Counted from the first letter of the stretch, positions 29,601-37,314 are shown. The stretch is 38,479 bases of DNA from Gallionella sp. (GCA_013141315.1 JABFRF010000055.1:1-38479); one strand, 5' to 3'. Notes: generated from the sequence alone by a model not told the origin. A program made the numbers and translations.

Positions 29601-29756
29601 GGTCAGTGTACTGGCTGTCACCTTTCTGGTACCACCTATCTCGGTGTAAAGGGAAGGAAGTCATTGACTCATAATAAAACGGGACATCTGGATTGCTCAG
29701 ATTCTGGTTGCCACAAACCGCTGGGTAATGAAGGAACTGCGTATCAAAGCTGGTAA
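26679..29756 (+). CDS. Very large multiheme c-type cytochrome (32 CXXCH + 1 CX4CH), candidate outer-surface cytochrome
   Basis: 1025 aa; signal peptide RWLAMIFLLPLLVMAHFAMAA; 32 CXXCH plus terminal CSDSGCH counted by eye; Ala/Ser/Thr/Gly-rich, Lys-poor. Confidence 0.93.
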   Translation: MKKQNMKFAAVSLPQILLSPRWLAMIFLLPLLVMAHFAMAAPAAELVPAAQPVAQAPAADKFDHAKIGFTLSGAHAAARCSACHINNVFKGTPRDCATCHTVGNHMGATAKPTKHIATNVQCDVCHKTTLWTPAFFSHVGTAAGSCGACHNNTAAKGKANSHMPTAQDCSDCHTSIAFTPLKSGAVMVLPVTNPPHVPTTQPCSLCHNSTAFVPAFTMDHTGITSACETCHSGTQFLGVKPRAKQDAVPTHMTTALSCNVCHTVATTFKLSGSVTLPMPAGHMPSNMPCATCHTASAGFGPGSGLLGMTHKGITNNCKSCHNGQTFALGQGVTPKPMPSNHISTSGACETCHSPTSTNAGGFVTATMVHTGITSNCASCHNGQTFVGTPPMSSPVSKPTGVPAHITTSLACETCHAVNKTNVGGFAGTAMNHSGITVDCVSCHGGQTFAVGVKPLSMPGNHLPTSAVTNGGKCETCHSASRTNAGGFTGAPMNHAGIVGSCATCHGGTVTYAGVNHIVSSKDAVALQKYPAHATTPSDCSSCHSSVITFAGGGTTAIPANHLPTNQVCSLCHSAGYSPTLTKMSHVGIVNNCSFCHDGNKTFAVGMVPMNKNSGHVPTSSDCSVCHTSTTTFKGGTSGALPAGHLVTTQPCVLCHAGGYSITSTKMQHTGIVSGCANCHNGQTFAVNMTPVSKPTGSLPHIPTSFACENCHLPSKTSVGGFAGTAMKHTGITNNCASCHNDGMSFAGVTPKRKQDASITHLTTVDDCSKCHTSTTTFTAATPILPANHIVTAMPCSTCHAAGYSLTLTKMSHVGIVSGCINCHNGQTFAVNMTPKNKSDFPTHMATTSDCSFCHSTSNFTSFAGGTGGGVKPANHIPTTQGCTVCHAAGYSLTLTTMNHTGITTGCVNCHNGQTFVGPQTPKMKPGNHIPYATMLLGGATMQCEFCHKNTTVPGGFLTSTTGATMHNNSLGKGSGQCTGCHLSGTTYLGVKGRKSLTHNKTGHLDCSDSGCHKPLGNEGTAYQSW

Positions 29757-29788
29757 AAACTTGCGCACAGAAGTTAAGAAAAGTAATA

Positions 29789-29831
29789 CGGTGCAGTCGC
29801 AACCTAATGAGAGGCGATTGCACCGTTTTTT
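29789..29831 (+). terminator. Rho-independent terminator between the large cytochrome and porin genes
   Basis: Stem CGGTGCAGTCGC / GCGATTGCACCG (12 bp, one G-U), 13-nt loop, followed by TTTTTT. Confidence 0.85.
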
Positions 29832-29860
29832 CTGGCAAGAAATTTACAAAATAAAATTAA

Positions 29861-32242
29861 GTGATGGAGTCGAAATTGAAAATTAACCAGATGTTGCTCC
29901 CCCATAAAATTTTAACGCGAGCAATCACTGCCCTTGGATTATTTTTGCCGCTCTATATGTCTGGAGTTCAACAAGCGAATGCCGAGGTGATTGATCGTAT
30001 TGAGATCAATCAAGTCGGTGAGCAAGCGGAGATTCAGCTGCACTTCATAACGCGCATTCAGTTTAAGCGCCAGAGGACACTCAAGAATGGCGATGTACGT
30101 TATTACGTGACGCTGAAGGATATCAAGCCTGATGACCCCAGATTGGTGTGGGAAAAAAAGGGTTCACCCCCTTCAGATATCGTGCCGCCGTTTACAGTGA
30201 CCTACCCAGAGCTGGATTCGTCGCTCACGGTTAGTTTTGGCAAAGTGATTAAGACGCGTGCTCGGGTGGCGGCGGATGGTCAGACTCTGAGTATTTTTAC
30301 CAAAGCGATCAAAGCTCCGCAGGCAGAGCAGATTGCTTTGCCAATTGTGCCCACTGCACCGGTAATTGAGCTGCCAATCGCAGCGGCAGCAGTGGTGAGT
30401 GCGGCGGCGGCAGTGAGTACCGAAGCTGCAGCCAGAGCTAATGCCAGTGCCGATTTACCTGAGCCAGTCATTAAAGTAGAGGGTGCTGGCTTTCCGACAG
30501 ATTTGCCGGCAGAAAATCAGCGTACGCCGGAACAAGTACAGCAAGAGGCGCAGCAGCTTTTCGTGGCAGCCAGCGATGCTTTGCAGACCAATCAAATTGA
30601 CGCTTCGATCGAAGCTCTGAACAAAGTTCTCAATCTGCCACCCAATGTGCTGACGCAGCCAGCACAAGAGTTAATGGGTGAGGCGCGTGAAAAAAATGGC
30701 GAGTTTGCAAAAGCGCGGGTGGAATACGAGCTATATCTAAGGTTGTACCCCAATGCGGCGGACTTAAAACAAGTGCAGGCTCGCATAGCCAATTTACCCG
30801 TCAGCGATGCGAAGCCAGTACCCGCACCGATTGTATCGGAAGCCACACAACGAGCAAATGATGAAAAACTTAAAGTGACGGGTGGTATTTCGCAAAACTA
30901 CTACTACGGAAATTCGCATACAGATGCATTTGCTATTGACACGAATAATGTGACGACAACCACTAGGTTTGGTGGGAAGGATCAGTCGCAGTTGGTGACA
31001 TCGCTGGATTTGACTGCGCAGAAGCGCACTGAAACTAAAGACACGCGATTAGTGTTGCGCGAATTCAATCGGGCGAATTTCATGCCGGATCAACCGGAAG
31101 AGTATCGTTGGAATGCGGTTTATCTTGAACAGAGCGCACGGGATCGAAAATACATGTATCGCTTGGGTCGCCAGTCGGGTTCGTCGGGCGGTATGCCTGG
31201 CCGGTTTGATGGCTTGGCTGCCGGGTATAGCCTGAATTCGACTTGGCGCATCAATGCCGCAGCTGGCAAGCCTGTTGAGTATATTCGCGGCGGAAACCCG
31301 GCTGATGCCAAAACTTTTTACAGCGGAAGCATAGACCTTTCCCGCTTGCCTGATCAATGGAGCGGAAGTGCTTATGGTGTATTGCAGTATGTGGGGGGAG
31401 TAGGCGGGGTTCTGGAACGTAAAGCATTGGGCGCGGAGGCGCATTATTTCAATCAGCAGCGTAGTTATATGACGCAAATGGAATATGACACGATCTACCA
31501 AAAATTGAATCTAGTGAGTTTCCAGGGAAATTGGACTAAAGAATCCGGTACGAACTTTTACCTGTCAGCAGACCATCGCAGGTCACCCCCGTTGGTGTTG
31601 AGCTTGAATAATCAATGGACGCAGTCGCTAAAAGAGTTGCTTGGCGAAGGCACCGTCACGTTGCAGACTTTGCGTGAGAATGCGATCGCACTCAGCCAGA
31701 TTTTCAATATGATTTCAGTCGGCATGTCACGTCCAATGACTCCCACTTTGAGATTGGCTACGGATTTTCGAGTCAGCAACATAGGCAGTTCAGGGGTAAA
31801 TACCACATCGACTAAAGCACCCGGGAGCAATACGATCACTGTTGGCACACAACCGGGAGCGATCAGCACTGGCAATCAATACGTGTGGTCTGCGCAGGCG
31901 ATTGGTAACAATTTATTCTTTGATAACGACCTAGGTATCGCCAATTATTCTTATAGTAGTGCAAGAGATTCCAAGTCGCATTCTTTGGGTTTTAGCCAAG
32001 TGACTACTTTTAGAGAAAAGTGGCGTGCTGATTTATCGCTGCAACTTTTTAATTCGCATAGTGATACCAGTGGAACGACAACTCAGGTTCGGCCAAGTGT
32101 GTCGATTAACTATCGCAAGAGTGATACCTTGAGCTTCACCGCCGAAAGTGGCGTGGAGCAATACCACACCACCGCAACAGGATCTGAAAGCAAAACACTG
32201 CGCAAGTATTTCTTCGTAGGTTATCGTTGGGACTTGCGCTAG
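29861..32242 (+). CDS. Outer-membrane porin-like protein with N-terminal periplasmic region (TPR) and C-terminal beta-barrel
   Basis: 793 aa; N-terminal hydrophobic signal (AITALGLFLPLYMSGVQQANA); TPR-like LFVAASDALQTNQIDASIEALNKVL...AREKNGEFAKARVEYELYLRLYP; C-terminal alternating amphipathic strands ending KYFFVGYRWDLR. Confidence 0.8.
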   Translation: MMESKLKINQMLLPHKILTRAITALGLFLPLYMSGVQQANAEVIDRIEINQVGEQAEIQLHFITRIQFKRQRTLKNGDVRYYVTLKDIKPDDPRLVWEKKGSPPSDIVPPFTVTYPELDSSLTVSFGKVIKTRARVAADGQTLSIFTKAIKAPQAEQIALPIVPTAPVIELPIAAAAVVSAAAAVSTEAAARANASADLPEPVIKVEGAGFPTDLPAENQRTPEQVQQEAQQLFVAASDALQTNQIDASIEALNKVLNLPPNVLTQPAQELMGEAREKNGEFAKARVEYELYLRLYPNAADLKQVQARIANLPVSDAKPVPAPIVSEATQRANDEKLKVTGGISQNYYYGNSHTDAFAIDTNNVTTTTRFGGKDQSQLVTSLDLTAQKRTETKDTRLVLREFNRANFMPDQPEEYRWNAVYLEQSARDRKYMYRLGRQSGSSGGMPGRFDGLAAGYSLNSTWRINAAAGKPVEYIRGGNPADAKTFYSGSIDLSRLPDQWSGSAYGVLQYVGGVGGVLERKALGAEAHYFNQQRSYMTQMEYDTIYQKLNLVSFQGNWTKESGTNFYLSADHRRSPPLVLSLNNQWTQSLKELLGEGTVTLQTLRENAIALSQIFNMISVGMSRPMTPTLRLATDFRVSNIGSSGVNTTSTKAPGSNTITVGTQPGAISTGNQYVWSAQAIGNNLFFDNDLGIANYSYSSARDSKSHSLGFSQVTTFREKWRADLSLQLFNSHSDTSGTTTQVRPSVSINYRKSDTLSFTAESGVEQYHTTATGSESKTLRKYFFVGYRWDLR

Positions 32243-32299
32243 TAAGGCATAGGCTCAATTGGTAGCCAAGGTGTGGGTATTGGGGAACGTTGAATAAAT

Positions 32300-33748
32300 A
32301 TGGAGAATGTTGTGAAAACATCATCATTGGCAAAATACGGTTCACTCGCATTAGTGCTTTTACTTGCGGCCTGTGGCGGTGGTGGAGCCGATACTGTCGG
32401 CACACCCAATACAGGTGGTGTATCCGCGACATCGTTGATTAACTGGACATGGGTAAATGGGGCTAATACTACATTTCAGTTAGGTGACTATGGCGTACAA
32501 AGTGCACCTGCTGCAACCAATCAACCGCGCGCACTGGAGGGTGCGGTGTCATGGACAGACGCGCTTGGGAATCTGTGGATGTTCGGCGGCGGCGGCATTG
32601 ATAGCACAGTTAACTCGGCAGGTAATTCCGGTGATTTTAACGATATGTGGAAATACGATACCACGACCAAGCAATGGACGTGGCTGACTGGAACAGCCAC
32701 GCTGAATCAGCTTGGTACCTATGGGGTGCAAGGCACAGCTAATGCTGCGAACTCACCGGGAGCACGCCAATATTCTTCAACTTGGACGGATAGTGCTGGG
32801 GATCTCTGGCTGTTTGGCGGCTATGTCAGGACTGATGTTCTATCAGGAAGTACAGCCTTTGCTAACGACTTGTGGAAATTTAACCCCGGCTCTAATCAAT
32901 GGACATGGATAAATGGGTCGGATATAACCAATCAAGTTGGGAGTCATGGTTCGATCAATATCACCAGTCCAAGCAATGTGCCTAGTGCGAGGTATGGCGC
33001 AGTATCCTGGAAAGATACGAGTGGTAATTTTTGGATGTTTGGTGGATTAGGGATAGATTCAACGGGTGCAACCGGCTACCTCAATGATTTATGGAAATTT
33101 GATGGCGTTAACTGGACTTGGATTAGTGGAGCTAAAACGATCAATCAGGTAGGCGTGTATGGAAGCAAGGGTATCGCTGCCGTGGGTAATGTTCCCGGTG
33201 GACGCTCTGGCGCAGCAGGTTGGAAAGATGCCAGTAACAACTTCTGGTTGTTTGGTGGCTATGGATTTGGCAGTGCAGGAAAGGGCGACCTGAATGATAT
33301 GTGGAAGTTCGATGGGATAAAATGGACTTGGATGGGCGGCGACCTTACTATCGGCCAACTTGGAAGCTATGGAACGCCGGGTGTGGTTAGTGCCAGTAAT
33401 ATCCCGGGCGCACGCCGCTTTTCAGCCACTTGGACAGATGGCAGCGGTAAGTTTTGGCTATTTGGCGGGGCTAGGTATAACGCCAGTTTTAATACCGATG
33501 ATTACAACGATCTTTGGAAATTCGATGGTAACAATTGGATTTGGATGAGTGGTTCAAATGCGACAAATCAATCGGGTACCTATGGCACATTGGGAAGCCC
33601 TGCACTGGCCAATGTTCCTGGAGCACGAGATGTTTCAGTATCTTGGACGGATAGTAATGGTAAGTTTTGGTTGTTCGGTGGACAAGGATATGACTCGCTC
33701 GGTTCAGTTGGCTATCTCAACGATCTATGGGGCTTCGCCGTCAAGTAA
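32300..33748 (+). CDS. Kelch/galactose-oxidase-like beta-propeller lipoprotein, six repeats
   Basis: 482 aa; lipobox-type signal ALVLLLAACGGGG; repeats TWxxGxxxxNQxGxYGxxG...PGAR....WxDxxGxFWLFGG....xNDLWKFD. GTG at 32312 is an alternative start. Confidence 0.85.
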   Translation: MENVVKTSSLAKYGSLALVLLLAACGGGGADTVGTPNTGGVSATSLINWTWVNGANTTFQLGDYGVQSAPAATNQPRALEGAVSWTDALGNLWMFGGGGIDSTVNSAGNSGDFNDMWKYDTTTKQWTWLTGTATLNQLGTYGVQGTANAANSPGARQYSSTWTDSAGDLWLFGGYVRTDVLSGSTAFANDLWKFNPGSNQWTWINGSDITNQVGSHGSINITSPSNVPSARYGAVSWKDTSGNFWMFGGLGIDSTGATGYLNDLWKFDGVNWTWISGAKTINQVGVYGSKGIAAVGNVPGGRSGAAGWKDASNNFWLFGGYGFGSAGKGDLNDMWKFDGIKWTWMGGDLTIGQLGSYGTPGVVSASNIPGARRFSATWTDGSGKFWLFGGARYNASFNTDDYNDLWKFDGNNWIWMSGSNATNQSGTYGTLGSPALANVPGARDVSVSWTDSNGKFWLFGGQGYDSLGSVGYLNDLWGFAVK

Positions 33749-33754
33749 CTCACC

Positions 33755-33779
33755 GTGATCGGCACATTGTGCCGATCAC
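33755..33779. terminator. Hairpin between convergent kelch gene and folA (GTGATCGGCAC-ATT-GTGCCGATCAC)
   Basis: 11-bp perfect stem, 3-nt loop; weak T-tract. Confidence 0.6.
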
Positions 33780-33803
33780 TCTTGATGCTTGCGAACGGTC
33801 GTT

Positions 33804-34298
33804 TTATTTTTTCCGTTGATACTCGATAAAATGAAATTCTAGCGTCTCTGGAATTTCTTGATGATGAATTTCACGTGATACTTCCTGCCATGCTGTTCTG
33901 TCAAATTCGGGAAACCACGCATCACCCGGCACATTCTTTTGCACCTCGGTGATAAACAAAGTATCTGCAAGTTGAATCGTTTGTGCATAAATATCCGCGC
34001 CACCTACAATGAATAGGTGAGCATCATTTGCACACGCCGATAAAGCGGCGGGCAACGAATCAGTGACGATGCAACCTTCAATTCTCAAGCCGTGGTCACG
34101 AGAAACAACAACCGTAGTGCGCCCAGGCAATGGTTTGCCGATTGATTCATAGGTTTTGCGGCCCATGATCATGTGGTGTCCCATGGTGAGTGATTTAAAG
34201 TGCTTAAGGTCGGCAGGGCACCGCCACGGCAAGGTGTTATTCACGCCGATGGTACGATTCCGCGCTATCGCCACGATGATAGAGATGTGCGTTTTCAT
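33804..34298 (-). CDS. folA: Dihydrofolate reductase
   Basis: 164 aa; SIIVAIARNRTIGVNNTLPWRCPADLKHFKSLTMGHHMIMGRKTYESIGKPLPGRTTVVVSR. Confidence 0.96.
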   Translation of the reverse strand: MKTHISIIVAIARNRTIGVNNTLPWRCPADLKHFKSLTMGHHMIMGRKTYESIGKPLPGRTTVVVSRDHGLRIEGCIVTDSLPAALSACANDAHLFIVGGADIYAQTIQLADTLFITEVQKNVPGDAWFPEFDRTAWQEVSREIHHQEIPETLEFHFIEYQRKK

Positions 34299-34320
34299 AT
34301 CGGTGTTGGGATAAGAGATT

Positions 34321-35115
34321 TCATACCGCTACCGGCGCTTTGATGGCCGGATGTGGTTCGTAGCCTTCCAGTGTGAAATCTTTGAACTTGAATCCAAAAA
34401 TATCTTTTACCGCCGGATTGATTTTCATCGTCGGCAGTTGACGCGGTTCGCGTGACAATTGTTCATGCGTCTGTTCCATGTGATTCGAATACAGATGCGC
34501 ATCGCCAAAGGTATGGACGAAGTCACCGGGTTGCAAGTCACACACTTGTGCCATCATCATGGTCAGTAGCGCATAGCTGGCGATGTTGAAAGGCACACCA
34601 AGGAAGATGTCAGCACTGCGCTGATATAGCTGGGAAGATAATTTTCCATCCGCCACATAAAATTGGAAGAAGGTATGGCAGGGTGCAAGTGCCATCTGAT
34701 CGAGTTCGCCGACGTTCCAAGCCGAAACGATGATGCGACGCGAATCAGGATTACCCTTAAGTTGGTCGATAGCCATCTTGATCTGGTCGACCACGCGGCC
34801 GTCCACAGTCTCCCACGAGCGCCACTGCTTGCCATATACTGGGCCGAGGTTGCCATTCTCGTCCGCCCAATCATCCCAAATCTTGACGCCGTTGTCCTTT
34901 AGATATTTGATGTTGGTATCGCCCTGCAAGAACCACAACAGTTCGTGGATGATGGACTTTATGTGACACTTCTTGGTGGTGACCAGCGGAAATCCTTCGG
35001 CTAAATTAAAGCGCATCTGGTAACCAAACACACTGGTCGTGCCGGTACCGGTGCGGTCGGATTTCTTGGTGCCGTGATCCAGCACGTGCTGCATTAAATC
35101 GAGATATTGGCGCAT
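34321..35115 (-). CDS. thyA: Thymidylate synthase
   Basis: 264 aa; [73 protein letters not shown]. Confidence 0.97.
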   Translation of the reverse strand: MRQYLDLMQHVLDHGTKKSDRTGTGTTSVFGYQMRFNLAEGFPLVTTKKCHIKSIIHELLWFLQGDTNIKYLKDNGVKIWDDWADENGNLGPVYGKQWRSWETVDGRVVDQIKMAIDQLKGNPDSRRIIVSAWNVGELDQMALAPCHTFFQFYVADGKLSSQLYQRSADIFLGVPFNIASYALLTMMMAQVCDLQPGDFVHTFGDAHLYSNHMEQTHEQLSREPRQLPTMKINPAVKDIFGFKFKDFTLEGYEPHPAIKAPVAV

Positions 35116-35347
35116 GATGTTAGCCGTATAATCGCGGCGTTAAATGACATTTTTCGAGGACGCAATGCTAGCACAATTGACTGTGTCGCCGCCCCGATGC
35201 GCAAGTGTTATGGTTGGCTAAGAGCAAAGCACTGTGTGACGGTATTGCACCTAACGAGCTCACAGCTGTAAGCTATCACAACGTGTAAAAACTCGACAAA
35301 TAAAATAACTGACCGGTTGAAGTTTAGATTTATACAAGGGAGTCTTG

Positions 35348-35422
35348 ATGCTCATTGAACTATTCATCTTGATCGTGGTGGTTGCAGTAGTCGTCATCGC
35401 ATTGCGTCCCCCACGCCAATAG
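35348..35422 (+). CDS. Putative 24-aa single-pass membrane microprotein
   Basis: ATG...TAG encodes MLIELFILIVVVAVVVIALRPPRQ; AAGGGAG ribosome-binding-like sequence just upstream; not in the supplied ORF track because of its size. Confidence 0.5.
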   Translation: MLIELFILIVVVAVVVIALRPPRQ

Positions 35423-35499
35423 TGGGCCATTGCGAAAATATTGAGAGACTTATAAATCTGGCTTGTAGCCAATGGTTTAAATAAAAAATGCAGTAAAAG

Positions 35500-35531
35500 A
35501 AAAAGCCCAGCACTTTCGCGCTGGGCTTTTT
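35500..35531. terminator. Bidirectional rho-independent terminator (AAAAAGCCCAGC-ACTTTCGC-GCTGGGCTTTTT)
   Basis: Symmetrical A-tract/stem/T-tract between the cold-shock gene (-) and the microprotein (+). Confidence 0.9.
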
Positions 35532-35548
35532 ACTAACTTAAAAGCTAA

Positions 35549-35752
35549 TTAAGCAGCTTGGATGTTAGAAGCTTGCTTGCCTTTTGGACCTTGCGTAACT
35601 TCAAAGCTAACTTTTTGACCTTCTTGAAGCGATTTAAAACCGTTCATGTTGATCGCTGAAAAATGCGCGAACAAATCATCGCTGCCATCATCGGGTGTAA
35701 CGAAACCAAAACCTTTAGCGTCGTTGAACCATTTAACTGTACCTGTTGCCAT
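35549..35752 (-). CDS. Cold-shock protein (CspA family)
   Basis: 67 aa; [64 protein letters not shown]. Confidence 0.96.
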   Translation of the reverse strand: MATGTVKWFNDAKGFGFVTPDDGSDDLFAHFSAINMNGFKSLQEGQKVSFEVTQGPKGKQASNIQAA

Positions 35753-35769
35753 GTGTTTACTTCCTTATT

Positions 35770-35789
35770 AAAAAACGGGAGGCTTCCCG
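35770..35789 (-). promoter_or_regulatory. Terminator-like hairpin + U6 in the csp 5' UTR (candidate attenuator)
   Basis: Minus strand reads CGGGA-AGCC-TCCCG-TTTTTT-AATAAGGAAGTAAACAC-ATG. Confidence 0.5.
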
Positions 35790-35921
35790 CAAACAATCTG
35801 AATCGAAGAGTGCACATGGTGTAACCAAGTACTAAAAAACTTTGAATCAAATACCTGTGAGCGTTTTACGGGAGTTATTGCGTGTCGTCAAGATAATTCG
35901 CTAGCGTGAGAGCGGAACACT

Positions 35922-36332
35922 TCATAAAAGCGTGGCTGCAATGACCCAATAGCGTGTAAATTTTCCGATGGCCATAAACAGCGCGGCCTGCCACCAATTC
36001 AGTCGCAACCAGCCCGCAGCAAGGCATAGCGCGTCACCGAGCATTGGTATCCACGCGAGTAGCAATGCTGGGGTGCCGTATTGTCGGAGTTGCCCAACAT
36101 GCTTGAGTTGTTTAGTGGGAGGTAACAACCAACCCATGCAGAAGCTGACCATGCCACCTAAGGTGTTACCAAGTGTAGCAGTAGCGAGTGTTGTCCAAAG
36201 TGAGTCGGGGAAATTTTTGAGTACGGCGAATAAGGTGATTTCAGAGCCGCCTGGCAGAAGTGTAGCGGCGAGGAAGCTACTGGCAAAAAGTGAAAGCAGG
36301 CTGGCAGTTTCGGTCATTTTGAACGCTGTCAT
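35922..36332 (-). CDS. YqaA-family (DedA/SNARE-associated-like) membrane protein
   Basis: 136 aa; FASSFLAATLLPGGSEITLFAVL, TLGNTLGGMVSFCMGW, YGTPALLLAWIPMLGDALCLAAGWLRLNWW. Confidence 0.85.
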   Translation of the reverse strand: MTAFKMTETASLLSLFASSFLAATLLPGGSEITLFAVLKNFPDSLWTTLATATLGNTLGGMVSFCMGWLLPPTKQLKHVGQLRQYGTPALLLAWIPMLGDALCLAAGWLRLNWWQAALFMAIGKFTRYWVIAATLL

Positions 36333-36437
36333 TCCCGTTTTCGCGAGAATCCAATGTCTTTTTCAAAAAAGCTTTGATTTTGTCTCCGCATCGAGGAGAA
36401 CTTTTTTTGGCTGGATTTCCGTCTTCACGGGAATGAC
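36328..36437. repeat. Dispersed-repeat-like element with terminal inverted repeats GTCATTCCCG / CGGGAATGAC
   Basis: Arms at 36328-36337 and 36428-36437; the left arm overlaps the start of the YqaA-like ORF. Confidence 0.6.
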
Positions 36438-36457
36438 GGTGTTGGATGGGGTGGTGA

Positions 36458-37279
36458 TTAGAATTTAATTGCCGAAAAAATCTTCTTCGCCAAATCACCG
36501 ACTGCTTGCATCGGGTTGGCGCGTATATTTTTTTCTTGTTCGGCCATCATCACAAACAATCCGTCCATGGCTTTGCGTGTGATGTAGTCCTTCAGGTTGG
36601 CATCCTTGGCCTCAACTAATCCCAGCTCTACGCCTTTGCCTGCGAACTGGTCATATTTATCGGCAAGTTTTACTTTCGCCATAGACTTGGCAACGATAGG
36701 TTTGAACTTGCCAGCTAAAGCAGCTTCAGTATTTTTGCGGAAATATTGTGTTGCCGCATCTGATGGGCCGGTGATGATGTCTCGTGCGTCGGTGACACTC
36801 ATTTTTTTTATGCTGTTTACCAATAAAGCTTTAGCTTCTGGAACAGCAGCTTCGGCTGCGCGATTCATCGAGGTCGTTAAATCATCCGCATACTTCCCCA
36901 TCCCGAATTTGCGCAGCATGCCATCCACTTTTTGTAAATTTTCCGGAAGTGGAATACGTACTTTGTCGTTGCCTAGAAATCCATTTTCTTTGGCAAGCCC
37001 TGACACGGCTGTTTCGGCAGCTTGCGTGAGGGCTTGGCGCAGACTGCTAACTTGATCGGCTTTGCTGAAATTGGCGAGCGGGTTGGTAGCAGGTGTTGCG
37101 CTAGCTGTCTGGCTGGTGGCTGTAGGAGCGGCAGATTCAGCTGGTGCTGTCGGTGCGGGCGCAGCGTTTTGTTGTGCCGCCTCATTCAACTTTGCTTTTA
37201 AGTCGTTCAAGCTCAAAGCGTTCGCAGGAAGTGAGAGTGATGCAAATACTACGCTAGCGATAAGCGATTTTTTCAGCAT
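36458..37279 (-). CDS. DUF4197-family exported protein
   Basis: 273 aa, signal peptide; ALTQAAETAVSGLAKENGFLGNDKVRIPLPENLQKVDGMLRKFGMGKYADDLTTSMNRAAEAAVPEAK; SDAATQYFRKNTEAAL. Confidence 0.85.
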   Translation of the reverse strand: MLKKSLIASVVFASLSLPANALSLNDLKAKLNEAAQQNAAPAPTAPAESAAPTATSQTASATPATNPLANFSKADQVSSLRQALTQAAETAVSGLAKENGFLGNDKVRIPLPENLQKVDGMLRKFGMGKYADDLTTSMNRAAEAAVPEAKALLVNSIKKMSVTDARDIITGPSDAATQYFRKNTEAALAGKFKPIVAKSMAKVKLADKYDQFAGKGVELGLVEAKDANLKDYITRKAMDGLFVMMAEQEKNIRANPMQAVGDLAKKIFSAIKF

Positions 37280-37314
37280 GATGAGTTCCTTAAAAGTGTT
37301 GAATAAAAATGATG

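Noticed and set aside
26859-29756. Regularly spaced DNA repeats that might suggest a CRISPR-like or satellite array
   Set aside because: The repeats are in-frame coding repeats (heme motifs) with diverged sequence, not identical direct repeats with unique spacers.
26814-29838. Antisense ORFs across the large cytochrome gene (26814..27431 -, 27585..28361 -, 29259..29621 -)
   Set aside because: Cys/His/Arg-rich antisense translations of the CXXCH repeats; no independent start signals or recognisable domains.
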